From Acinetobacter sp. (GTDB lineage Bacteria; Pseudomonadota; Gammaproteobacteria; Pseudomonadales; Moraxellaceae), in contig JASLHF010000089.1 of NCBI GenBank assembly GCA_030152275.1, positions 1 through 5,855 on the forward strand: DNA of 5,855 bases. Direction: 5' to 3'. How positions within the stretch are numbered: the stretch's first letter is position 1; each line of letters opens with the position of its first letter. The notes under the pieces were generated by a model. The model made no database searches. It worked only from the letters and a program-made list of their open reading frames with translations, and had not been told where the DNA came from. The translations under genes and the position numbers were made by a program. Shown here one piece after another: positions 1 through 5,450 of the stretch.

Positions 1-84
1 AATGTGCATGAACTTGCCGCATTTTCAAATGACAATATGCATTTTCTTTTCGGTTTTAAATGTCAACTTTCGCCATCTGTTTAA
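1..84 (+). CDS. Possible 3' end of an unidentified plus-strand gene
   Basis: Frame 1 is open from the window edge and stops with TAA at 82-84, giving 27 residues that end in FKCQLSPSV. I do not recognise the sequence and see no domain in so short a piece. The only support is that the frame stays open from the edge and that a hairpin followed by a T-tract lies about 15 bases downstream (99-123), as expected at the end of a plus-strand transcript. If real, the gene is convergent with the rhombosortase. An open run of 27 codons can easily occur by chance, so this is a weak call. Confidence 0.25.
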   Translation, partial: NVHELAAFSNDNMHFLFGFKCQLSPSV

Positions 85-98
85 ACCTGAACAGCCTG

Positions 99-123
99 CG
101 GCGCTGACTTACAGCCCCTTTTT
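99..123 (+). terminator. Possible Rho-independent terminator, plus strand
   Basis: GGCGCTG (100-106) and CAGCCCC (112-118) can pair around a five-base loop with one internal C-C mismatch, and five T follow (119-123). The stem is short and imperfect. It would end a plus-strand transcript entering from the left edge. It is not oriented to serve the minus-strand rhombosortase, for which I see no convincing terminator in this stretch. Confidence 0.35.
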
Positions 124-132
124 CAAATTGTT

Positions 133-714
133 TTATTCCGCTCCATTTTGCCCAAAATAATCGGACAGCAAATATACCGCTGCAGCCCCGACTCCCCAAA
201 TTACCCCCAACAAATGCGCTTCTACCAAGACTGGACTGCCAATCAGCTGCGCTGTACCGGTACTGCCAACCGTATTCTCCCAGACCAGTTTAGCTAAAAT
301 CAGCAACAGCACCACCTCAGCGAAATTCCGTTCTTTACGGTAAATTAAATGCACGCAGGCAACCGCAGCGTAAATACCGTGCAGCACCCCGGACAAGCCA
401 GCATACGCTTCAATATCCGGCAAAAAATAATAAAAACACAGACTGATTAAGGGCGGCAGAACCAGCAGCAAAGCGCCGAAATGCCAAACTGATACACGGG
501 GAAAAATAAATGGCAGGCAGATAAACGCCAGCATATTCAGCGCATAATGAATCCATCCGACATGCACCCAATGCCCGGTCCACAGCCGCCACGGCTGCTG
601 CAGCGCTTCCTGATGCAGATAAAAAAAATGTTCTTTGAAAATTTGCATGCAGGCGCATATCGACAGCACCGCAGCTAAAAATACAATTTTACGGATGATC
701 CATTGATCTTTCAT
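133..714 (-). CDS. rrtA: Rhombosortase-type rhomboid intramembrane serine protease
   Basis: Small polytopic membrane protein of 193 residues. The rhomboid signatures are all visible: WTGHWVHVGWIHYALN (about residues 46-60, with the His and Asn typical of the second helix), GLSG with the nucleophile Ser at about 108 followed by His 112, and the second catalytic residue, His at about 167, in EAHLLGVIWG. Its compact six-helix size and the HxxxxHxxxN pattern fit the rhombosortase subfamily. In other gammaproteobacteria these enzymes cleave proteins with a GlyGly-CTERM tail during type II secretion or surface attachment. I chose the ATG at 714 because AGGAG sits eight bases before it; the ATG at 750 would add 12 residues but has no good ribosome binding site. 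The gene lies 89 bases downstream of a lipoprotein gene on the same strand, so the two may be cotranscribed. No GlyGly-CTERM substrate is encoded in this window. The gene symbol is by family and is tentative. Confidence 0.85.
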   Translation of the reverse strand: MKDQWIIRKIVFLAAVLSICACMQIFKEHFFYLHQEALQQPWRLWTGHWVHVGWIHYALNMLAFICLPFIFPRVSVWHFGALLLVLPPLISLCFYYFLPDIEAYAGLSGVLHGIYAAVACVHLIYRKERNFAEVVLLLILAKLVWENTVGSTGTAQLIGSPVLVEAHLLGVIWGVGAAAVYLLSDYFGQNGAE

Positions 715-803
715 GCCCAAAGCTCCTGCAGCAATCAGCAGCGCCCGCATTGCCGGAGCGGCTGAACCATGTGCCTGACCGCTATTGTTTGCGCCAGATT
801 TAC

Positions 804-1847
804 TTATTCAGATTTTCCATCAAACAAGTCATCCAAATCAGATGAGCTGCCGGATTCATCCCAAAAATGCTCCATGCCGTCATCCCCCGTACGCACACCG
901 GTATGTTCTGTCCAATAGCGGTCAGAAATGCCTTTCACCATCATTTCCGCCATGCTGTCAATCAGCTTAAACTGCGGATTCACCGGCTTTTCATCACTGC
1001 GCGCCTGCGCGAAAGTCTTCAGCGCATCGCGGATTTTGGCGTCATCGCCGCTGGCTTGGGCAGCCACAGCATACATGGCATGCGACAGGCGCACGCCTTT
1101 TTGTTCACCAATCTGCGCAGACTGTTTCAACGTCAAATATGGGTCTGGTTTGCCGTCACCCGCACCCGGCAGCAGCGTCCAAATGACCGCGCGGGTTGCG
1201 TTCGGCGCGCCCCAGAATTTTTCATTGTTTAAACAGCCCATGCCCCGCTCAACCACCGCCGCAATATCTTTAGGCACATTCACTGCCCCGCCGGAGTTAA
1301 TATCATTGGTCATGGCCTGCAAGCCGCTGAGCATCCCCAGCAGATATACCGTCTGATCAATATCGCTGTTCATTTTTGGACAGCTTTCGCCTAATGCGGT
1401 TTTGTATTTTTTCTCAAACCGGTTTTGGAACAGCTGGTAGCCGGTATATTGACGCTGCGCTGCCTGCGCTGCCCAACGCTTCTGCTCAACGCGCGCATCC
1501 TGCGCTTCTGTGACTTGATTGGCTTTAGAAGCACGCAAATAGCGCAGCTCAGAATTCAGCGCCTGCTGCTCTGCGCACATGCCGGCAGCTGAATACATCA
1601 GCACAGCCACTCGCGTAGGATCTGCGCCCATATCTTTGGTCGCCATAATAGCGGGGGTGAGTGATGTGCCTGAATTGCAGACCATTTCTGCATCATCCAT
1701 TGCCAGAATTGGCGGAACAATATGCTTTTCTGTAAACCCGAGCGCAACATTTGCGCCTGTTTTAACTACCTGTGAACAACCGGTCAATAATGTACTTGTT
1801 ATTGCTAAAGCAGCCATACCTTGGCCTAATTTTTGGACGTTCGACAT
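804..1847 (-). CDS. Predicted outer-membrane lipoprotein, helical, possibly TatT-like
   Basis: A 347-residue protein with a classic lipoprotein signal: Lys6, a hydrophobic core at residues 9-21, then the lipobox LTGC with the lipidated Cys at 24. Ser at position +2 (no Asp) predicts sorting to the outer membrane, facing the periplasm. The mature part looks almost wholly helical. It has four cysteines (57, 91, 156, 205) that could form two disulfides, and a very acidic, Ser-rich tail (about 321-347). The order of segments, with helices around 75-105, 162-182 and 235-280, loosely resembles TatT-type TPR-like lipoproteins linked to TRAP transporters. I hold that only as a possibility, and no TRAP genes are nearby. 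The ATG at 1847 is preceded by AGGACAGGAAA and puts the signal peptide at the N-terminus; the longer open frame to 1961 would bury it behind 38 extra residues. It lacks a C-terminal GlyGly-CTERM anchor, so it does not look like a substrate of the neighbouring rhombosortase. Confidence 0.75.
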   Translation of the reverse strand: MSNVQKLGQGMAALAITSTLLTGCSQVVKTGANVALGFTEKHIVPPILAMDDAEMVCNSGTSLTPAIMATKDMGADPTRVAVLMYSAAGMCAEQQALNSELRYLRASKANQVTEAQDARVEQKRWAAQAAQRQYTGYQLFQNRFEKKYKTALGESCPKMNSDIDQTVYLLGMLSGLQAMTNDINSGGAVNVPKDIAAVVERGMGCLNNEKFWGAPNATRAVIWTLLPGAGDGKPDPYLTLKQSAQIGEQKGVRLSHAMYAVAAQASGDDAKIRDALKTFAQARSDEKPVNPQFKLIDSMAEMMVKGISDRYWTEHTGVRTGDDGMEHFWDESGSSSDLDDLFDGKSE

Positions 1848-2021
1848 TTTCCTGTCCTCTATAATTGTGTTTATGTCCATCACGACAAACATATCAGAAG
1901 CAATTTCTGAATTAAAGAGCGCTCGCTTCAATTTAAAAGCAGCGCAGATTGAGAACTTCACTGTGCCATGTATTCATAAGAATGAAATTGACTGTTTTTT
2001 AAGAAAGGAGAAAATTTAGGC

Positions 2022-2061
2022 AAAAAAAAGCAGCATTGCGACGGTTCAGCACATGCTGCTT
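2022..2061 (-). terminator. Rho-independent terminator of the 33-residue ORF
   Basis: Read on the minus strand, AAGCAGCAT (2061-2053) pairs perfectly with ATGCTGCTT (2036-2028). The loop is 16 bases and may itself pair further (TGC with GCA). A run of T from the complement of 2029-2022 follows directly. It lies 26 bases past the stop codon of the small ORF, so it ends that transcript and separates it from the lipoprotein gene, which must then have its own promoter between about 1848 and 2021. I found no convincing -35/-10 pair there. Confidence 0.85.
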
Positions 2062-2086
2062 ATTAACTGGTAAAGTGCGTAAACAC

Positions 2087-2188
2087 TTATTTTTGTGCAA
2101 TTCGTTCCCTCAGCACTGTTCCTAGCCGTCCTACAACAATTGCAAGTACAATCGCTGCTGCCAAAAACATCCAAGTTGGATAATCCAT
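2087..2188 (-). CDS. 33-residue single-pass membrane miniprotein, unknown function
   Basis: ATG at 2188-2186 and TAA at 2089-2087 give a 33-residue protein beginning MDYPTWMFLAAAIVLAIVV. A strong ribosome binding site, GAGGAG, ends six bases before the ATG, and an ideal Rho-independent terminator follows (2022-2061). Residues 6-19 or so form one hydrophobic helix. After it comes a basic tail, GRLGTVLRERIAQK, with four positive charges. That predicts an inner-membrane protein with the C-terminus in the cytoplasm. It does not look like KdpF, CydX or other miniproteins I know by sequence, so I give no function. Such proteins often tune a larger membrane complex, but no partner is evident here. 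The gene is separated from ygfX by about 190 AT-rich bases with repeats, so it is probably expressed on its own. A GTG directly before the ATG is an alternative start. Confidence 0.7.
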   Translation of the reverse strand: MDYPTWMFLAAAIVLAIVVGRLGTVLRERIAQK

Positions 2189-2379
2189 CACGATCTCCTC
2201 ATTGCTGCTGGTCTAGATAATGTACAGGGAATGAAAAATGTACGGAGAAAAATTGTCTAACAATCAGCACTTTTTGCCAATTATCACTAAACTTGTCAGA
2301 CAATAAACACTTTAATAAATAACAACTATTTGTTTTTATTATATTTTACATATTTTAAAATTTAACGCATGTCTAACAA
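2189..2379 (-). promoter_or_regulatory. AT-rich leader, probable promoter of the miniprotein
   Basis: About 190 bases between ygfX and the miniprotein, both on the minus strand, hold no further ORF that I can support. Nearest the gene is a tandem TGTAC motif (2221-2225 and 2239-2243, 18 bases apart); further out are the TTGTC..ACAA repeats. TACATT elements on the minus strand, within these TGTAC motifs, could serve as -10 boxes, but none has a good -35 at the usual distance. The exact promoter is therefore unresolved. The region is inferred to contain it because a terminated transcript begins just downstream. Confidence 0.4.
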
Positions 2380-2383
2380 TCAG
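2253..2383. repeat. Three related TTGTC..ACAA repeats upstream of the miniprotein
   Basis: TGTCTAACAATCAG occurs exactly at 2254-2267 and again at 2370-2383, the second copy overlapping the ygfX stop codon. A diverged third copy, with the palindromic core TTGTCAGACAA, lies at 2293-2303. The first and third copies also share CACTTT after the core (17 of the first 20 positions agree) and start exactly 40 bases apart. Dyad symmetry in the core and clustering in an AT-rich leader suggest protein-binding sites. The regulator is unknown, and chance in AT-rich DNA is not excluded for the weaker copy. Confidence 0.5.
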
Positions 2384-2763
2384 ATCATTTTCGCCAATAC
2401 TTTCAGCGCTTTCCACTGCCTCAAAGGCACTTGATCACACCAAACAATTGCTGGTTTAGCGCGAGCATGCTGAAAGTAAATTACAATGTAGGCTTGATGG
2501 TCAATAATATGACTGATTTCTACACGCTGAATACGGCCGCAACTGCTCAGTGTCCATTCTTTGCCGGACAAATAGTCTAACCCTGAAATTCTCGGCGCCT
2601 TGCGGTAAAACAATAAATAAAACACTGCGCCCAACAGTAAAAAACCGCACCATATGCTTAGCGGCAGCAGCTGATACAGCACGAACATCAGCAGGGCAAA
2701 AATACACAGCTGAAACAGCAGTTCAAGCCTGCTGCGCTTCAGCTTAAAACTGCCATTATCCAT
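2380..2763 (-). CDS. ygfX: YgfX/CptA-family small membrane protein, SdhE partner
   Basis: A 127-residue protein with two closely spaced membrane helices (about residues 15-34 and 36-53) and then a cytoplasmic domain (54-127) ending in WCDQVPLRQWKALKVLAKMI. Two N-terminal helices, a short beta-rich domain, and a basic helical end after an Asp-x-hydrophobic turn are typical of the YgfX family, although the sequence itself is divergent. The strongest evidence is position: the start overlaps the end of sdhE by eight bases, the order seen in enterobacteria. In E. coli YgfX (CptA) interacts with SdhE; it has been reported as an inhibitor of cell-division and shape proteins and proposed as the toxin of a toxin-antitoxin pair, but that antitoxin role for SdhE is disputed. 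No separate ribosome binding site is evident, so translational coupling to sdhE is likely. The stop codon lies inside one of the repeat copies (2370-2383). Confidence 0.7.
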   Translation of the reverse strand: MDNGSFKLKRSRLELLFQLCIFALLMFVLYQLLPLSIWCGFLLLGAVFYLLFYRKAPRISGLDYLSGKEWTLSSCGRIQRVEISHIIDHQAYIVIYFQHARAKPAIVWCDQVPLRQWKALKVLAKMI

Positions 2764-3013
2764 GAACGTAAAATTTCAGTTTCTGAATAAATACTTTCAG
2801 TTCAGGCCGCGGCGGTTCACTGACTTCCATAAACCAATCCAGCAAGTCTGGATCTTCTGCTGCAACAAGTTCTGCAAACATATCTTTTTCAGCAGCATCG
2901 GCTTGTAAATAATAGTTTTTAACGTAGGGATCAAAATACACATCGATCTCTTTTAAGCCGCGGCGCGCGCGGTAAATCACTTTGCGTTCTTCTAAGCTGA
3001 TATCTTCGCTCAT
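2756..3013 (-). CDS. sdhE: FAD assembly factor SdhE (CptB/YgfY)
   Basis: An 85-residue cytoplasmic protein that promotes covalent attachment of FAD to the flavoprotein subunit of succinate dehydrogenase. The hallmark RGxxE motif is present as RGLKE at residues 18-22, within RARRGLKEID. The second conserved block appears as DPDLLDWFM (about 54-62), matching DPDLFNWLM of the E. coli protein. The length is normal for the family, and the small five-helix fold is expected. GGGGA lies about eight bases before the ATG. The gene leads a two-gene unit with ygfX and is divergent from an acyl-CoA dehydrogenase. Acyl-CoA dehydrogenases bind FAD non-covalently, so direct action of SdhE on that neighbour is not expected. 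The sdh genes themselves are outside the window. Confidence 0.92.
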   Translation of the reverse strand: MSEDISLEERKVIYRARRGLKEIDVYFDPYVKNYYLQADAAEKDMFAELVAAEDPDLLDWFMEVSEPPRPELKVFIQKLKFYVHG

Positions 3014-3033
3014 CGCACATTCCCCAATTATTG

Positions 3034-3051
3034 AATAGCCCGGCTATTTTA
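3034..3051 (-). promoter_or_regulatory. Probable sdhE -10 box overlapped by a palindrome
   Basis: On the minus strand TAAAAT (3051-3046) matches the -10 consensus in five of six positions and would place the transcript start about 25 bases before the sdhE ATG. The -35 is poor. Overlapping it, AATAGCC (3034-3040) and GGCTATT (3042-3048) form a perfect inverted repeat around one base. This could be an operator or simply a hairpin. Confidence 0.4.
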
Positions 3052-3201
3052 ACCGATCCGGCCGGCTTTGTTCGCATCAATTGCGCCTATTGACCAAATC
3101 CATCAGCATTTTTAGCGCAAATGAAGATTCAGCTCATTGTGCAGCAGCCGTGCATCTTATAGCTTAAATTTAACAACAGTTATTTATTCAGGAAAAATAA
3201 T

Positions 3202-4374
3202 ATGCAATCCGGAGCGATTCGTCCCCTGCCAAATATGCTGCAGCGCCAGCTGTTTAATGATGAACATCAGGCTTTTCGCGACACTGTGCGCAAGTTTTAT
3301 GAAAAAGAGGTCGTCCCGAATATTGCTAAATATGAAGAACAGCAGCATGTCGACCGTGATTTATGGAACAAGGCCGGCAACATGGGGCTGCTGTGCGCAA
3401 CCATGCCGGAACAATACGGCGGTTCCGGCGTTGACCGGCTGTACAGCATGATTTTAATAGAAGAACAGGCCTATGCCATGGATTCCTCCACTGGTTTTTC
3501 GCTGCACTCGGATATTGTCGCCAACTATATTTTAAATTTCGGCAATGATGCGCAAAAACAGCACTGGCTGCCGCGCATGGCGTCCGGTGAAACAGTCACT
3601 GCTATAGCCATGACTGAACCTGGCACTGGCTCTGACCTTCAAGCGGTACGTACTACAGCCGTTTTAGACGGTGATGATTATGTGATTAATGGTTCTAAGA
3701 TTTTCATTACCAATGGCTATTTATGCGATATGGCCATTGTCGTGTGCAAAACCGGAGATTCTGACAAAGGCTCAGCCAATTTATCTTTAATCATGGTGGA
3801 AGCTGACCGCGCCGGATTCAGCAAAGGAAAGCCGCTCAATAAAATTGGCATGAAAGGCCAAGATACCTGTGAGTTATTTTTTGACAATGTCCGTGTGCCC
3901 AAAAGCAACCTGCTGGGCATGGAAGGTATGGGCTTCATCATGCTGATGAAAGAATTGGCATGGGAACGCATGCTGGTCGCCATTATCTGTCAGGCTGGTG
4001 CAGAAGCTGCATTTGCACATACTGTACAATACACTAAAGAGCGCAAAGCTTTTGGGAAACCAATCGGCGTCTTTCAAAACAGCCGTTTTAAACTGGCCGA
4101 GCTGCGCACTGAGATTGATTTTTGCCGCGCTTATCTGGACCGATGCATGGAACTGCAGCTGGCTCAGCAGCTGGGCGTAGACGCCGCAGCCGCAGCCAAA
4201 TATAAAATTTCCGATATGTTTTCTAAAACTGTCGATGAATGCCTGCAGCTGCACGGCGGTTATGGCTATATGCTCGAATATCCAATTGCCCGCGCCTATC
4301 TGGATAACCGCGCTAACCGCATCTATGCAGGCACCAATGAAATTATGAAAGAATTGATTTCACGCACCTTATAA
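3202..4374 (+). CDS. Acyl-CoA dehydrogenase, long-chain (LCAD)-like
   Basis: A 390-residue cytoplasmic flavoenzyme that would oxidise an acyl-CoA to the trans-2-enoyl-CoA and pass electrons to electron-transfer flavoprotein. The family architecture is complete: N-terminal helical domain (about 17-130), beta domain with the FAD/substrate signature AMTEPGTGSDL (136-146) and ITNG (169-172), and a C-terminal helical domain with QYTKERKAFGKPIGVFQ (276-292) and LHGGYGYMLEYPIAR (350-364). The usual catalytic Glu of short- and medium-chain enzymes (IYEGT) is replaced by Ala in IYAGTNEIMKE (374-384). Long-chain and isovaleryl-type enzymes also lack it and use a Glu on an earlier helix; here ELAWERM offers Glu255 in that position. 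The ending closely resembles mammalian LCAD, so a long- or branched-chain substrate is likely, though I cannot tell which. AGGAAAA precedes the ATG at 3202. The gene stands alone, divergent from sdhE, and ends in a strong terminator. Confidence 0.92.
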   Translation: MQSGAIRPLPNMLQRQLFNDEHQAFRDTVRKFYEKEVVPNIAKYEEQQHVDRDLWNKAGNMGLLCATMPEQYGGSGVDRLYSMILIEEQAYAMDSSTGFSLHSDIVANYILNFGNDAQKQHWLPRMASGETVTAIAMTEPGTGSDLQAVRTTAVLDGDDYVINGSKIFITNGYLCDMAIVVCKTGDSDKGSANLSLIMVEADRAGFSKGKPLNKIGMKGQDTCELFFDNVRVPKSNLLGMEGMGFIMLMKELAWERMLVAIICQAGAEAAFAHTVQYTKERKAFGKPIGVFQNSRFKLAELRTEIDFCRAYLDRCMELQLAQQLGVDAAAAAKYKISDMFSKTVDECLQLHGGYGYMLEYPIARAYLDNRANRIYAGTNEIMKELISRTL

Positions 4375-4386
4375 ATCAAATCAGGC

Positions 4387-4419
4387 AATGCGCCCAGCAT
4401 TGGATGGGCGCATTTTTTT
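4387..4419 (+). terminator. Rho-independent terminator of the acyl-CoA dehydrogenase
   Basis: AATGCGCCCA (4387-4396) pairs perfectly with TGGGCGCATT (4405-4414) around an eight-base loop, and T continues to 4419. It begins 12 bases after the stop codon. On the opposite strand no T-run follows the stem, so it is unlikely to terminate the convergent hydrolase efficiently. Confidence 0.92.
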
Positions 4420-4446
4420 GAAATATGTTTGCTTCTTATTGTTTGC

Positions 4447-5241
4447 TTAATTCAGTTCTTGTACAAAATCAGCAATCAGCGCAATCACCAGTTCAGGCTG
4501 CTCTTTATGCGGCATATGATGCAAACCCTCTAATATCTGCAGTTCCGCCTGCCCCGAAACCCCTTGGAAAATCTGCTGCGGCTGTGCTGTCGTGCCATAT
4601 TCATCCAGCTCACCATGAATGACCAGCGCTGGACAATACACACCGCTGAGCTGATCGGCCAAATTCCAATCATGAAAAATGGGCGATAGCCAGGTTTCCG
4701 TCCATGCATTCAGCACCCATTGCGCCTTATCTCCGTGATAGCGCGCTAAACGCTCAAGCTGTCCTGACTGCGCAAAGCCGGATTTCGCTTCACGAATTCC
4801 AGCCAAAGTCAGCTCTTCTACTTCATATTGTGCAGCAATGGTGATTAAACCGACGCATTGCTCTGGATATGCTGCCGCAATCACCACTGACATGCCGCCG
4901 CCCACACTATGGCCCATAATCACAAAATTATTAAGATTAAAATGATCGATCACCGCTTTAAAAACCTGTTGCGCTTCGGTCAGCACAAAGTCCGTTTTCA
5001 AATGATCGAGATGCGCACTCGATTGACCAAAGCCCAAACGGTCATAGGCATAGACGCTTCGTCCCGTTGCAGCGGCCAGTTGCTCAGGAAAATCACGCCA
5101 TAAATCAACACTGCCCAGTGAATCGTGCATCAATATAATGGGCGCTAAATTCTTATCACCCTCGATAAGCCGCCACGTTTTGACATAAATTTTTCTCTGG
5201 CATATTTCAATAAATGCGCTGCTTTCCTGAATCTTATCCAC
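4447..5241 (-). CDS. Alpha/beta-fold hydrolase
   Basis: A 264-residue soluble protein of the alpha/beta hydrolase superfamily. The catalytic triad is readable: nucleophile Ser112 in the elbow GHSVGG (110-115), acid Asp213 in HGELDEYG, and base His242 in GLHHMPHKEQP. HDSLGS (39-44) occupies the oxyanion-loop position, where many relatives have HGxxGS. A lid of helices spans roughly 145-195. No signal peptide is seen, so it is probably cytoplasmic. The general pattern is that of esterase or C-C hydrolase relatives such as BioH or MenH, but nothing fixes the substrate. The start is GTG at 5241: AAGGAA lies four bases before it, an in-frame TGA lies a few codons upstream, and no ATG fits better. 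The gene is convergent with the acyl-CoA dehydrogenase and divergent from the insertion sequence. It appears to be a single-gene unit. Confidence 0.88.
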   Translation of the reverse strand: MDKIQESSAFIEICQRKIYVKTWRLIEGDKNLAPIILMHDSLGSVDLWRDFPEQLAAATGRSVYAYDRLGFGQSSAHLDHLKTDFVLTEAQQVFKAVIDHFNLNNFVIMGHSVGGGMSVVIAAAYPEQCVGLITIAAQYEVEELTLAGIREAKSGFAQSGQLERLARYHGDKAQWVLNAWTETWLSPIFHDWNLADQLSGVYCPALVIHGELDEYGTTAQPQQIFQGVSGQAELQILEGLHHMPHKEQPELVIALIADFVQELN

Positions 5242-5331
5242 TGTATTCCTTCACTTCAAATGATCATCAAACAGCATCATCCAACAGTTTTAAGGCGAAA
5301 TAAAGTACAGCGCACTAGACGCACGGTTCAC

Positions 5332-5351
5332 AAAAAAGGAGCGAACCGCTC
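5332..5351 (-). terminator. Possible minus-strand terminator upstream of the hydrolase
   Basis: On the minus strand GAGCG (5351-5347), a three-base loop GTT, and CGCTC (5343-5339) form a compact GC-rich hairpin, followed by C and six T (complement of 5337-5332). An alternative pairing of CGGTTC (5324-5329) with GAACCG (5343-5348) competes with it. If active, it ends transcripts coming leftward from beyond the insertion sequence. The hydrolase promoter must then lie between 5242 and 5331, where no clear -35/-10 pair is visible. Confidence 0.5.
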
Positions 5352-5381
5352 ACTGCTGTCCCATAGTTTGCTTTAAATAAA

Positions 5382-5450
5382 AAAACCTGAGTCTAAATAG
5401 TTAAAATATGAGTGCAAACAGACACTTTAACTATAAAGGACTCAGGTTTT
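5382..5450 (+). promoter_or_regulatory. Fold-back leader masking the transposase start
   Basis: AAAACCTGAGTC (5382-5393) pairs perfectly with GACTCAGGTTTT (5439-5450), and inside it TAGTTAAA (5398-5405) pairs perfectly with TTTAACTA (5426-5433). A small internal loop (TAAA against TAAAG) separates the stems, and the apical loop is 20 bases. The transposase ribosome binding site AAGGA (5436-5440) and two bases of the TTG start (5449-5451) are in the right arm, so an RNA containing both arms would hide them. The seven A at 5379-5385 also make the structure a candidate terminator for minus-strand transcripts. Confidence 0.75.

Noticed and set aside
715..750. Longer rhombosortase start at 750
   Set aside because: No ribosome binding site precedes it, whereas AGGAG lies at the right distance before the ATG at 714.
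804..900. The lipoprotein C-terminus as a rhombosortase substrate
   Set aside because: The tail is acidic and Ser-rich, with no Gly-Gly followed by a membrane helix and basic end.
867..1356. Two overlapping plus-strand open frames inside the lipoprotein gene
   Set aside because: They are antisense shadows; their composition follows the codon bias of the real gene on the other strand.
1848..1961. N-terminal extension of the lipoprotein to an ATG at 1961
   Set aside because: It would bury the lipoprotein signal behind 38 residues, and the internal ATG at 1847 has a good ribosome binding site directly before it.
1579..2019. Plus-strand open frame opposite the lipoprotein gene
   Set aside because: It is a shadow of the lipoprotein coding sequence: no protein family resemblance and no suitable ribosome binding site.
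3090..3118. TTGACC as -35 of an acyl-CoA dehydrogenase promoter
   Set aside because: The -35 match is good, but no reasonable -10 lies 16-18 bases downstream, so the promoter stays unassigned.
3121..3162. A 13-residue frame upstream of the acyl-CoA dehydrogenase
   Set aside because: It is too short, lacks a ribosome binding site and shows no leader-peptide features such as runs of one amino acid.
3717..4254. Antisense open frames within the acyl-CoA dehydrogenase gene
   Set aside because: The plus strand carries an unmistakable enzyme throughout; the antisense translations show no motif or start signal.
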